From the NCBI GenBank assembly GCA_030549335.1, contig JAUKPH010000018.1:8680001-8744000 (forward strand): a DNA stretch of 64,000 bases, read 5' to 3'. Position numbers and translations under genes: made by a program. This DNA is from Pontederia crassipes. Lineage: Eukaryota; Streptophyta; Magnoliopsida; Commelinales; Pontederiaceae. Below are positions 9,915-21,186 of the stretch, one piece after another. How positions within the stretch are numbered: position 1 is the stretch's first letter; each line of letters opens with the position of its first letter. The notes beneath the pieces are model-generated. The model saw only the letters and a list, made by a program, of their open reading frames with translations, was not told the origin of the DNA and made no database searches.

Positions 9915-10861
9915 GCTAAACTCGATATATAAAATTTTCATATTTATTTTGGTCCCCCATTCTAATTGCTTGGTTGTTAGTTCTAAGTTTCCACTTGTTA
10001 TTTTTTTTAGAAATAAAAGATGGACACTCTTCTCGAAGATAACACACTAGTGTTATACTGTTATTATATAAAGCTTTCCCCTTTGGCGGATGTGCTAGTT
10101 ATCTGATTTTACTATTTATATCAGGTGAATCAAACTTTAACGCAAAATTCTTTTGTTTTTTTTCCAATTCTTTTGAGTCATGCAATCTAGGAACTATTGT
10201 AAAAAAAAGGAACAAATGCAGTGCACAATAATTAGTAGCATAATATAATATTATTAATAATAATGATATGATGAAATAAATTAATAGAACAACTTGGTCT
10301 TGTTCCACAAGGATATGGGCTGTGTGTTCAGCCGAGTCGAAGCCCATCAGGCATGTGACAACCGAGACACGTGGCACGTGCAGAAACGATTTAACTGGTA
10401 GTTAAATCGTATCGCCGACTTGGGCCGGTAGGAGTTCGATCTGTGTCTCGAAGCGACAACGATATATTAGAACACAGAGAACTGACCTATACAAATTTCC
10501 CGTTATAACAGACTTTAGGGTTGTTGTGTACGTTACGCGTGGCCGTTGTTTTTTTTTTCTGGATTGCTCTTTGCACGCTTCGGTCTTGTCAATATCTTTC
10601 GAACGCCCCCCTCCCCCTCCCGTGTCCCGCCGACTGCCGCCGCTGCTCCGCTTCGCCGCCCCTCCGTCGATCGGATTCGCATTGAGAGGATTGAATCGGG
10701 CGAGCTTTCCCCGTCGATCTCCTGGTGTTCTTCGGGGAGTATGAGAGGATCCAGAGTTTGCTTGGTTTTCTTCTAGCATTTCCTCCTCTTTGACAGGAGA
10801 CTCTTTGGTGATTTCTTGGGGTTTCTTCGTGAGAAATTTGCACCATAGTCGCAGTCTGGCT
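9915..10861. other. Intergenic region and EMSY-LIKE promoter/5' leader
   Basis: After the kinase stop there is AT-rich 3' sequence to about 10270. A promoter-like stretch follows, with a double G-box (10368-10380), then a pyrimidine-rich GC-rich leader (10590-10861) ending at the EMSY-LIKE start codon. No coding sequence is seen. The open frames here on the minus strand reflect composition. Confidence 0.6.
10368..10380. promoter_or_regulatory. Double G-box/ABRE-like element
   Basis: CACGTGGCACGTG contains two overlapping-spaced CACGTG palindromes, the core bound by plant bZIP and bHLH factors. It lies about 480 bp upstream of the EMSY-LIKE ATG. Use by that promoter is inference. Confidence 0.5.
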
Positions 10862-13800
10862 ATGGATTATGGGTCTTCGGATAGCAGCGGTGAGTGGCAT
10901 TCATTCATCTTTCTTGCATTGCGGTAGCCATTTTGTGGTGTTCATTTCCCTCTAGAAAAAAAAAGTTGTGGTGTTCATCGTGTTTGGCTCTTGGGATTTG
11001 AAGACGTTTAAATTTCTTTCTTGTTCATGCCAAGCAGAAAATTCGAACTAATTTGCGCCCCCAACAAGCGGCTTGTAGGACAACAACTGAGAAAATAGGG
11101 TTTACGAGTTCGTAGTATCTAGAATATAAGGTGTTCTTTCTATTGCCGAACTCGTGTGTGTAATGCATATGTTATTTGTGACAGTTCTCATGGTGTAGAG
11201 GGAAACAATCATTGTAGACGTGACTGCGTTTTGATAGTTTTTGAGCTGATAGAAATATAATTGGTATGTTACTGCATATTTTGGAACTACGAGATGTGAG
11301 AAAAACCTTCACTAATTCGTAAATGTAGACATCATTATGAAGAGTAATTCGGTTAGTGTAACCATTTTGCCTTTGAGGCTTTTCTTCTTAACAAGGAAGT
11401 CATGTTGTTGGCATGCTCGCATATAAGCATATATTGTGTAGTCTAAAAGCCTAAGCTTCTAGGCATTGGGCTATCTTCTTCTGTGTAAACTGCCATCTAT
11501 TGGCTCTAGATCAATGCTAGTACAATTTAGGGAATTTCGATTTCAATTCTTTGGTGTCGCAGGTTCAACACTCTTTACAGTTTTCACTACAACTGGATGA
11601 GTTAGTTATCTTTCTTGGAGTGCTGAAGGTTTTCTTTTTTGAGGGGGAAAAGGATGACTACCGGTTGGGTTGTCATCCACGCATATATATATCACTGAAA
11701 AGAAATGTAATGTACATATGGAACGCTCTCCGGTGGAGAGCGGCAAAAAAAGGAAGAGAAGAGGTACTAATCAAAACCCACACTCTCGAAGAAGACAAAA
11801 TATGTGATGTGCAATAATGTCCTTACTATCTCTCCCCACAAAAAATGACTTGATTGCGCTGAAGCCAAATCGTCCGGGCACCGGCCAAAAAGGTCGTCAT
11901 TGGAACTCTCCAACCCAGTTGTCTGTGTCTGCCGAGTCCCCTCGGGGCCTGCCAAAAGTCTAAAGTGCTGAAGGTTTCTTTTATATTAATATTTAAATAT
12001 TACTTTCACAAAATCTGCTTCGATCAAATAGTATATCAATCATCTTATGTGCATGCATCAGCTCTATTCTAGTATATTATTTTGGCTACTTTTCTTTATG
12101 ATGGAAAGGATGGGTATTGAGGTTGGAGTTGCCATCCAATTTCTATTAAAATTAAAAGATGTCAAATTTACAACTTTGTATGAAAAACAAAAGATAAAAA
12201 AGCACGAGTGGCTGTGGATACCCACGAAAACATACTGTATATCCCTTGTTCCAGCCGAAGAGTCATGAGGTACAATGTTTGCTATGTAATACCCCATAGA
12301 TGTCTGAGTAAATTTCAGCCATGGTCATCGAACTTAAGGGGTATTCTCATTAAGTTCATCCAACTTCACTTTGTAACACCACAGTCATCGAACTTTCAAA
12401 ACATTTCGGTTGTGGTCATCATGACCAGATATAGCCAGTATACCTATAAATCGTTGACATGGATAAGCGGCACCATGTCAGCATTTTCTCTCACCTCCAC
12501 GTCAGATTAAAAAAATAAAAATTGCCACGTCAATATTTTTCTCTTTGCGTTGTCCAAACTTAATATTGTATCTACATGGTCAGCAAACTTTTCAAAACTT
12601 TCTGACAATGTCATTTAATTTTTCAAATTTTTTAATAAATTTATATAATATTATAATAATTAATATTAAGTTTTCTTGTCACTGCATATTAATAATTTTT
12701 ATTTTGTATCTGCATATTTCTTGTCACCTGTATTAAATATATGGTATTATAATAATTAATAATTTTTTAATTAAGGAAATAAAAAATTAGAAAAATAACA
12801 TATCGATTATATTTTTTGCCCTAAAATTTCAAATAAAAAATATTATAATTAGAAAAATAAAAATATTTTTTTGCGCGAGATTCCATTAGGGCCGAGCCAA
12901 ATCGTACTACGTCGTCCAACGGGGTGCTGGGCATGGCCCAACATCCAGCAGGCTGCTAAGCCGGATACAGATTTTTTAGATAATATTATGATAATTACTA
13001 ATTTTGATTTTTAATATTATGATAATTAATAATTTGGCTCAACAACTCGATGGACGAAGGGTCATGCCCAACACCCCACTAGACGACCCAGTACAATTTG
13101 GCTCGGCCCCGATAAAATCTCGCGCAAAAAAATATTTTTGTTTTCTAATTTTAATATTTTTTATTATTTTAAATTTTAGGGCAAAAAATATAATCGGTAT
13201 GTTTTTTTTAATTTTTTATTTCATTAATTAAAAATTATTAATTATCATGATATTATATATTTATTATTATTATTTTAAGTTTTTAATGATGACCACGATT
13301 GAATGTCTTGAAAAGTTAGATGACTATGTAGATACAAAATTAAGTTTGGACAAAGCAGAGAGAAAAAGTTGATGTGGCATTTTTTATTTTTAATCTGACG
13401 TGGAGGAGAGAGAAAATATTGTTGTGGTGCCACATAAGCATCCACGTCATTTTATAACCGGTCGTGATGACCGCGGCCGAAACAATTCTCAAGTTTAATG
13501 ACCGTATTATTACAAAGTGAAGTTGGATGACCTTACAGGAAATACCCCTAAGATGGATGACCAACAACAACAACAAAGTCTTATCCCACTAGGTGGGGTC
13601 AGCTACATGGATCATACGACGCCATTCCGCTCTTCGTTGATCCATGTTCATGAGATTCGACAGGGTTTTACGCTGGCTGTAACACAACCCTCCTCCTTTA
13701 TCCGGGCTTGGGACCGTCTATAAAACATAGGCGGAGTTTTTTAATACAAACAATAACCACAAAAATTCATAGTCATAGTTTCAAAAAAAACATCAAATAA

Positions 13801-16800
13801 AGAGCAAATCTTTACTACAAAAAAGGGGCAAAACATTTCTACTACCACAGGGGAATATCATTGAAGTAACTGGTTAACATAATGTGCACCTATAGTCTCT
13901 ATTGTTATCAATACAACTGAAAAAATTGAGATGCAGAGACCATGGTCTAACGGACCTTGAACCATGTCAAAGAAAAATCCACTGAACTGGCATAAATTGG
14001 TCTCACCTTTTGGGCTTTCGTGTAGTACTGCTTCCTATTGTCACTTGCAGGAACTATCCTTTCCCCAACAGCCTTCCTGGCAGAGGCATATAGTAGGCGG
14101 ACCAAGTTAGTTGCATCCACATCAGTTAATTCAATCATTGGATTCTCATCAAGAAGCATGGAGATAATAATGCACTTCCAATCCTTCATAGCTTTCATAT
14201 CCTAAGATGGATGACCATGGTTGAAATTTACTCCTAGATGTCTCATGTATCCTTTTCTCGAGAACCGCAAAGCTTTGACAATTCTTCTCCCAATCCATAG
14301 TCTCTTGTACAATGTTTTGCTTTTAGGTGGATGCTTGGGCCTCGTCCATTTCCCTTTATGTGTCTTTTTCTAGATTATCTGCCTTAGCGTAAGATCAACT
14401 GGCTACTGTTGCGGACTGCTGGTCAGAATCCTTGCTCTCTAATGGTATTTGGTCACTTCTCTTTGCCTCAGCTCTGTCGGATCAACGATTGGATGACCTC
14501 CTCTGCTTATTAGAGAGGTTGGATGGGTTAGCACTAGACAATTCTCAGTTAATGTTGTATGTAAATTATTGGATGAGGATAATAGGACAAATGATGGTCA
14601 ATTGCTGATGGATTGTAACCTTATCTGGCAACTGAAAATTCGTCTGTGTGTTAAAATCTTTGCACGACTCTTCAGATGTCAGCGGCTGCCAACTAAATTA
14701 TATCACAGTAGTACCGTACGACAAGCATCACATGTTCGTTGTGTGAGGACAGTGATGAGAATCTAGATCATCTCTTTTTTTGGTGCTGTGGCAAGGACTG
14801 TATGGAGGGAGGCAGGTTGCTGCTGGTTGAACACAACTTTGGCACATGATTTTTGGAGAACATACCGATTTGGAGGTCATCAATGAGATATCATCATCTA
14901 TATGTCGAAGCAGCAGTGAGCAATCCCAGTTGCGTTCTTGTGGTCCATATGATCTCAACGGAATGAAGTCGTATTTGAGGAGGCGAACGCATCTACCTTG
15001 ACAATGTGGTGACATCTGCTAAGTATGGCACATAGTTGGATGGTGTAATGTAACCTGTTCTTTGTAATGATCTAATCCAATGTAGCTGACTTTTGCGTCA
15101 ATAAATCTGGATGATTGTGTCTTTTGGCAACCATCCTGCTCTCAGAAAAAAAGGATGATTACCGAATTATGGGTCATCCGGACATAATACTATAAGAGTA
15201 AACTGTGCAAGAGCCATGACGTACAATATTCTCTATGTAATACCCCTCTTTCACAATTGTTGCAATTGTCCTATAGCCAGATGGCCCATGTCATCCAGAT
15301 ATATTACTATAGGAGTAAATTATACAAATGTGAACTCTACAGAAAGACATCAAAAGAGAAAAAAGTGTGGTCACCTTTCCAAACCCCTACTCTGAAATAA
15401 GAAAGAAAACATGGTGAAATATTCTCGGCATAATATCTCTGACCACAAAAAATAATGTGATTACGCCGGAGTCATGTAGCCCAGGTGACTGCCAAAAAGG
15501 TTGCTAAAGGTGTCCTCCAATCTTGGCTGCCTCGCCCCCCTAGGCCTCTCAGTGGCTGCCAGAATGCCTTAGTACAGAAGACATGCCCAGTCGATGCATC
15601 TGGCCCCATTCCTCCTCGATCACAGTGCACTTGACGAAAAGGTGTGTGATGTCCTCCTCTGCCATGTGACATAGAACGCATGACAGGTCGGCACTAGGGC
15701 CCATCTGGTCCTGTAGGCTACCGAGAGGAGCTTGTCACACCGCATAAGCCAATAAAGATCTTGACTTTGAGAGACACTTGAGGTTGCCAAAGAAGTCTAC
15801 AGTTGATCCTGAATGTTGCTGAGGTCAAGCTAGGTGAGAGGAAGCGTAAGTACAGTTGCGGGCAGAAAAGGTGCGTAAGAGCCAGACCCATCCATGACGC
15901 CTCCTTGTGTCGGGTCCTCAATTGTCTAGTCAGGACCCTCTCACGTCTGAGCAGCCAAGCGAAGATTTTTCTTTTGAGTGGCATTTTACAGTTTCAGATG
16001 AGGTGACAGTCCATGACCAGAACTTCCTTGAAATTTTTGCAAACGAAACGTGCGGGAAGGCTTTCTTGGAAAACCAACTGAAGATTTCCACCTATAAAAT
16101 AAATGTAAAACAGCTGAACATCCGAATTTCCAACAACACGGGCAATAGATTGGTAGGATACTGATGGTGCTAGTTCTCCTCAAAAAAAAAAAAAGGAAAG
16201 AAAAAAAGAGAAAAGAAGAGAAAGATACTGATGGTGCTAGTATCTACCTCCTTTTTTTTGTTTTTGAGAGGCAAACTACGCCCTAAATATTGGGATGAAA
16301 AATTCATGCCTTTTACTTGACATAGTTGGCCAAACAATATAGTGTTTGGATTATCAAAAACCACATAGTTACTCTAAGTTAACTTGAAAACTGGATTTGC
16401 GCACCTGGCTCACTCACATCCTCGGAAAAGAAAAACTTGAAAACTGAAGTTCCCAAGGAGAAGGGTCAATTTAGAAATCTGCTAGGATTTAACTCCTAGT
16501 TATGTGGGTCTCTTTGTAGGTGCTTTTGTCTGTTTCGTCTTGTCAGCGGAAACAACTTCCAGATTTTTACATGACTCGCATCTTCAGCAATACATTGTGT
16601 ACAAATTTTCCCCACATAATTAGCTATAAAATCCAAGAAGTAATATGTTTTTCCTACTCTAATTTTGTTTTTGTTTACCGTTATAATGTAGTTGGATATT
16701 ATGCTTCGAGAAATTTGACTTCCAACATGCTTATGTTTCTTGACCTTATTTCCATTTCTCGTTTCAAAAAAAAAAAAAACCTTATTTCCATTATTGCTGC

Positions 16801-19800
16801 ACTAGCTACACATTTTTTGAAAAAAAAAATTGTCCACAATACTGAACTTTACTATGTATGTTTTTTTGAGAAGAAAAAGGATGACCACCCGATTATACGG
16901 TTGTCGTATATATATAGATCTATGGAATGAGAATGATATACAAGTGTGAGCCCTCAAGAAAAGCGACAAAAAAAATGGAAAAGTATATCAGCTATCCGAA
17001 ACCCCACTCCACAAAAGAAAAGAGATGTGGTTTACAATATGCTCTGACTGACATCGCTCCCCACAAAAAAATATCCAGTTATGCTAAAGCCATATAGCCC
17101 AGGAACCAGCCCGTGACTCTATCTCTGCCTCTCTCGTGTCAGAACTCGAAAAGATCACCATAAAGACTGAGAATCCGAGGGAAAGAGATCTCCAATGGTC
17201 GTCTACTAAGCAAATGCCTCGTGCTGTCGGGCACTCTAAAAATAGATGATCGACGTCCTCCTTCGCCTCACCACACAAAACACAGCTTGTGTCCGTGTGA
17301 AGTGCCCATCTCACCCTATATGTCCTGGTGAAAAGCCTGTCCCTACGCATGAGCCAAGATCTTGACTTTCAGCGGTATCCTAGATCTCCAAATGAGTCTA
17401 CAATCTGCCATGAAGTCCTCGAATGCATCCATGTCTGGAAGGAATAAGCTACGTGTTGACCAAGACTCTGAGAGCCATTCCTAGCCATTTGACCTGGACC
17501 GCTGGTCCGTAAGAGTTGAACTAAAAACGGGGGTCCAAGAGTCGGAGTCGGTGGCACCGGCTTCAGACCAAGTCTCCGCCACTGTCGTGTCAGGATGTGT
17601 TGTCAAAGCATATAAACGAGGAAAGCCTCTGCCAATGGGTCTTCGGAACCAGCCGTGATGCGAAAATGAGAAGTCCTCTCCAGTGCCAAGTGAGGGTATC
17701 ATGAGTGGGCGCACTCGCGGGAGCAGCACTGCCACTCCCCTCCAGAAAGATGAGGCCCCACGAGGAAAGATAAGCCTCGACTCCCAAGATAGGTCGCGCC
17801 CATAGCAGGTGAAGAAGACCGAACTCCGTAAGCTATCCTCAGGCCCCATGATCTGCCTGACCCACCGAGCTAGAAGAGCCCAGTTAGTGCAGCGGAGATC
17901 TCGGCCCTGGAAAGTGGGTCGGATACTGCTCCATGCAATAAGATGGACTCCTCGCCGACCAGATCCGTAGCCCTACCAAAAAAATCTACTCTTTACTATG
18001 CATGTTCAATTTTGTGTGTCCATTATTGAGCATGTTTATATTCTCTTTAACATAAAAAAATGCTATCGGTTTGATGTCTATCTTGGGTTTTTTCTATTGT
18101 CAGTAACTGACATGAGTTCTCTATAATTTGAGCTTGTGAAAACGTTGTGCTAACAAGTCAAGTTTTCCCACTGAAACATAAGTTATTGTGAATAATGCAT
18201 GCTTCTATTGACTTGCTACCTTATAAGAAAACAACAAAATCCAGTTTCACTTAACTAATTATTCACAAGAACCATAAGCAAGCATCATTTCTTTTTCTTG
18301 TTCTTTAATCAATTTCTGCTCTAATGGAAAGTTTGTTTTAAGTTTCCGGAAGACAAATATTTTGCCATACATTTGGCAGAATATTTCTTAGATACTTGTC
18401 TGATTTTTGTTAGATTTATGCTTCTTTCTAACTAGTTACTTTTTTGTATCATGAGGTTTTCCTTGGATGAATCATCTTTGGCCAGCCTTTTTTAAAGATG
18501 TGTGATGGGCTTAATTTCCCTTATACTTACTGCAGGAACTGATGATGATTTTCCACCAAATCAGAACCATAATTCAAGATTGCGGGTGTCTAGAAGTGGA
18601 CGATCTGCTGGTGGTGGGTTGCCGTGCTCTGCTATGATGCAGAATGATATGAAGAGGCAAATTCACCAACTTGAGCAAGAAGCATATAGTTCAATTCTCC
18701 GCGCATTTAAGGCTCAATCAGATGCCATCACCTGGGTATGCATGTTGGCAGAAATAAATAATTTTGCCTTTTGCATTTCTTATGTTTCTAGGACCAACTT
18801 TCTAAGGAGTATATCTTTCCAGGAGAAAGAATCCTTAATTACTGAACTGAGAAAAGAGCTTAGGGTTTCAGATGAGGAGCACAGAACACTTTTAAGCAAG
18901 GTCAATGCAGAAGATATCATTAGGCAAATAAGGTTAGCTACTGCAAAATTTTGCCATTTTTTTTTCTAGTTGCTCAGTTGTTTCAGCGGACTAATTGTAA
19001 TATATGCATATTTTTTGAAAACTTTTTCCAGAGATTGGAGGCAATCTGGTGAACTCCCATCAATTCCGCTTAGTAATGCTCAACCTGATCATCATCCACT
19101 ACCCAGTCCTAGTATCTCGGCCTCCCGTAAGAGGCAAAAACTGTCTCAGTCAATAACATCACTAACTGTAGGTGCACCATTGCCTGCAACGCATTCACAA
19201 CCAGCCATTCCATCTGTACATCCATCTTCATCAGCTGTCAGGCAGGGATCTATCGCTGGAGCCAAAGGCAAAAAGACAAAGCCAGTAGGTTAATAGTTGA
19301 ATATTTTTTCTTTATTTGTTTTCCTTTTTGAAGTCTGAATATTCTTACACTGGCTGATAGTATTCATGTGATTCTGTTCCCAGTCTAGATCAGTTTTTTT
19401 ATTGATCATTTCCTCTTTAAAAGAAGTTTATTTGATCCTTTTGTGTGTTTGCAGTATATTTCTTCTTTGAAGTCTGAATGTTCTTACATTGATTACAAGT
19501 ATTCATGTTGTTCTGTTTCCCACTATAGATTAATCATTTTGAGTGCTTGTAGTATCTTTCATCAGCTTCAGTTGAAAGAGATCAACCTACCAGGAGGGGC
19601 TCCACTGGTGCTCCAGCAGTTCAACAAGGCGGGAGGGAATTGATTGGAAAAAAGTCATGACGAGGTGGCCAGAAGACAATAACTTCTATGAGGCTGTCAT
19701 AACTAATTATGACGAGAGCCGGGTTAGAATTTTGCCTCACTTAGTTATGTAATTATATATTTCAAAGATTCTTATAATGCTACTTCCAATCAGGGTCTGC

Positions 19801-20812
19801 ATTCTCTCTCATACGATTACAACACAGAAAAAGAATCTTTTGAATTGGTTAACCTTAAAGAGGTAAATCAATCAACCTTTAAGCACCCTTCTTCCATGAA
19901 ATCTACACTTCAATATTTTTATTGACTATATATGACTGTTTTTTTGCCATTGATTATCATGTTCTCCATAGGGATCATTCTTTTTGTCATTACTCTATAC
20001 AAGCTCTTGCCTCATGTGCTTTTTCGCACTGATCTGTTTAATAAATTCCTGACAGATTGCTCCACAAGACATACGATGGATAGGGGAAGAAGCTGGTTTC
20101 TCCAATCGAGCCGACCAAAATGGGACTATCCCTGCTAATAAGAAATCCAGGAAAGATCACGTTCCATCACAAAATGGATTTAGGAAGAATGGTTTGGACT
20201 CTGTTGAAATACTTCACACCGCAACTCTGTTGAAGGAGGTATTTGGACAAATCAATTCACCATCCATCCATAAAGAGAATGTGATATGTTCCTGATCATC
20301 TGGTTACCTTTCAATAAAATTAGGTGGAAAGGGTGTACAGTGCCAATCATCCAAATTCTCTCGAGATTGAGAAGGCGATGAAAATGCTTCAAGTACTTCC
20401 TACCTCTCTCAATAATTCTTTCTCGTTGCTGATTATATTGGATATCATCAGACATTTGGTACACATTGCAGGAGCATGAACAATCGCTGATTGATGCTAT
20501 TTCAAGGCTTGCTAACACCTCTGATGATGAAAGTGGTAAATATATATTTATCAAGTTTTTTTTATAATTTCCTAAATAAAATTTGTCTTCTTTGCATCTT
20601 TCCTTGTACGTTAATGGAAAAAAAATACACGTTTATCTAAATAATAGAAATATAAGAAACCTAATTCATGTGAGGCAGATGACGAAGGCCAGTTCCATCA
20701 CAGACCATCACTGGACAAGGGCCAGGCTTCTTATGTCGCATCGAGAAGGCACCAAGCCAGTAGTTACAGTCGCCAAGGTCGGGAAGCTGATCGTTACGAC
20801 TACGCCATCTAG
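10862..20812 (+). CDS. EML: EMSY-LIKE protein (ENT domain plus Agenet/Tudor-like domain)
   Basis: This is a chromatin-associated plant protein. EMSY-LIKE proteins join an N-terminal ENT domain to a histone-reading Agenet/Tudor-like domain and act in the nucleus in immunity and seed development. Exons: 10862-10889, 18536-18735, 18823-18932, 19032-19284, 19553-19722, 19794-19862, 20056-20238, 20324-20392, 20472-20535, 20679-20812. All junctions are GT-AG and in phase. The protein opens MDYGSSDSSGTDDD. The ENT domain has QIHQLEQEAYSSILRAFKAQ and ITELRKELRVSDEEH, followed by PSPSISASRKRQK. The Agenet block has MTRWPEDNNFYEAVITNY, then LVNLKEIAPQDIRW. A C-terminal helix follows. Expected length is about 426 residues. 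In exon 5 one A is missing from an A run at 19647-19653, just before MTRWPED, giving a premature stop if real. Intron 1 is 7.6 kb and full of transposons. Confidence 0.88.
11634..11960 (-). mobile_element. LINE 3' end fragment, copy 1
   Basis: The plus strand starts with a T-rich tail and AAAAGGATGACTACCGG. Near 11830-11880 the minus strand encodes IWLQRNQVIFCGE, the typical C-terminal end of plant L1-type LINE ORF2. Related sequence recurs at 15146 and 16857. It is heavily 5'-truncated. Confidence 0.6.
13563..13735 (-). mobile_element. RTE-tailed short retroposon, copy A
   Basis: On the minus strand it starts ACTCCGCCTATG. It includes GGTCCCAAGCCCGGATAAAG and the LINE-derived AGCGGAATGGCGTCGTATGA, and ends (TTG)n. 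It has the same 5' start as the copy at 59175-59365. It forms the 3' part of the SCC3 chimeric retrocopy. Confidence 0.75.
14007..14198 (-). pseudogene. SCC3: SCC3 (cohesin STAG/SCC3 subunit) exon fragment
   Basis: The frame reads MKAMKDWKCIIISMLLDENP, then IELTDVDATNLVRLLYASAR, then KAVGERIVPASDNRKQYY and KAQK. I recognise this block from plant SCC3, the HEAT-repeat cohesin subunit needed for sister-chromatid cohesion. Directly after KAQK comes GTGAGACC, a plausible splice donor, and the reading then becomes non-SCC3. The fragment therefore derives from unspliced RNA or genomic DNA rather than mature mRNA. It is about 64 codons of a protein of more than 1000 residues and cannot be functional. 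Three isoleucines where two are usual may reflect drift. Confidence 0.75.
14340..15130 (+). mobile_element. LINE ORF2 C-terminal fragment, plus strand
   Basis: Broken frames encode LIWQLKIRLCVKIFARLF, then SHVRC, then a frame-shifted SDENLDHLFFWCC. This is the order of the reverse-transcriptase zinc-binding domain (zf-RVT) found at the end of plant L1-type LINE ORF2. It ends in a non-coding 3' region near 15130. It is opposite in strand to its neighbours and independent of them. Confidence 0.6.
15146..16190 (-). mobile_element. LINE 3' part, copy 2
   Basis: On the minus strand frames encode PLKRKIFAWLLRRERVLT, then (other frame) LCHMAEEDITHLFVKC, a zf-RVT Cys-His motif. The LRRNHIIFCG end resembles copies 1 and 3. 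The 3' end at 15146 shares AAAAAGGATGATTACCG with those copies. It is frameshifted and 5'-truncated. Confidence 0.7.
16157..16241. repeat. 18-bp direct repeat flanking a 49-bp A-rich insert
   Basis: GATACTGATGGTGCTAGT occurs at 16157-16174 and 16224-16241. The sequence between is almost purely A/G with long A runs, as expected of a minimal poly(A) retroposon end or a slipped duplication. Confidence 0.5.
16857..17990 (-). mobile_element. LINE 3' part, copy 3
   Basis: The minus-strand frame at 17084-17350 contains a clear zf-RVT motif, SCVLCGEAKEDVDHLFLECP. Upstream, at 17481-17849, is LINE-like text with WRGVAVLLPRVRPL, FPRLYALTTHPD and TVAETWSEAG. The 3' end near 16860 matches copies 1 and 2. 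Frames are broken, so this is a dead fragment of an L1-type element. Confidence 0.75.
19329..19565 (+). repeat. Imperfect tandem duplication in EMSY-LIKE intron 4 spanning the splice acceptor
   Basis: GAAGTCTGAAT(A/G)TTCTTACA recurs at about 19333 and 19470, followed in both by GTATTCATGT(G/T)(A/G)TTCTGTT. The acceptor-like blocks GTTTGCAGTATATTTCTTC (19448-19466) and GCTTGTAGTATCTTTCATC (19544-19562) also match each other. The second acceptor gives the in-frame exon; the first is a candidate alternative site. Confidence 0.6.
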
Positions 20813-21186
20813 CGAGGCAAACAAATTCACATAGCAAACCGCCGTGACCGGCCGCAAGAAATCGGCCGAAGCAATTTTTTTTTTTTTGGTTGTAGGTCAA
20901 AATTTAGTTAGCTATGTAACAAAATTAATTTATTTGTTCGGTTCGGAGTTCTGTAATTCTTTCTGGGGGATGCCAAGCTTCTTCTCCTCCTCTGCCTTGG
21001 AAATATTCGCAAGGACATTCTAGCAGTTGGTAATGGACGGACGGACGGACGTACGTAGTTTCATGGTTCCCCAACATAACGTACAAAATAAAATACATGC
21101 CCTCAGAATAAGTTTCTTGACATTCTACATTCATTCTTTTTTTGAGTGAGCAATATTATTATTGTTAGCAGGCAGGCAGGCACACA
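20813..21186. other. 3' ends of two convergent genes
   Basis: This is 374 bp between the EMSY-LIKE stop (+ strand) and the hydrolase stop (- strand). It has A/T tracts and AATAAAA at about 21087, and no coding sequence. Confidence 0.6.

Larger units (their letters stand above)
13563..14200 (-). mobile_element. Chimeric retrocopy: SCC3 exon and intron joined to an RTE-tailed short retroposon
   Basis: CCTAAGATGGATGACC is found at 13547-13562 and again at 14201-14216, a perfect 16-bp target duplication. Between the copies, read on the minus strand, are an exon of the cohesin gene SCC3, its splice donor, about 270 bp of intron, then a short retroposon body. The insert ends in GGGATAAGACTTTGTTGTTG. 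The perfect duplication and the tail show a single target-primed insertion of one RNA. The host site is the right arm of the foldback element. Confidence 0.82.
12297..14243. mobile_element. Foldback Mutator-like element (non-autonomous) with 9-bp target duplication
   Basis: TAGATGTCT occurs at 12297-12305 and 14235-14243, directly flanking inverted ends that share GAGTAAATTTCA(A/G)CCATGG. A 9-bp duplication is the hallmark of Mutator-like elements. The two arms are long inverted repeats (about 12306-12960 and 12990-13562 plus 14217-14234) that pair through a GC-rich loop around 12890-13110. Without the 654 bp added by the SCC3 retrocopy and its target duplication, the element is about 1.28 kb. 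It has no coding capacity. The arms carry repeated 'GGTCATC.AACTT' units. It lies in EMSY-LIKE intron 1. Confidence 0.8.
10890..18535 (+). other. Intron 1 of the EMSY-LIKE gene, transposon-filled
   Basis: The donor GTGAGT follows MDYGSSDSSG and the acceptor is CTGCAG before GTDDDFPP. The intron contains three minus-strand LINE 3' ends, one plus-strand LINE fragment, a foldback Mutator-like element and, inside it, an SCC3 retrocopy. All other introns of the gene are shorter than 300 bp. Confidence 0.85.

Noticed and set aside
10402..10900. Minus-strand frames of 103-125 codons
   Set aside because: They are antisense to the pyrimidine-rich EMSY-LIKE leader. The plus strand has the validated exon and donor.
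11551..11817. Plus-strand frame of 88 codons in EMSY-LIKE intron 1
   Set aside because: It crosses into the antisense strand of a LINE 3' end and has no family features.
13947..14198. A stand-alone SCC3-like gene
   Set aside because: Only one exon plus intron, inside a target duplication; it is a retroposed fragment.
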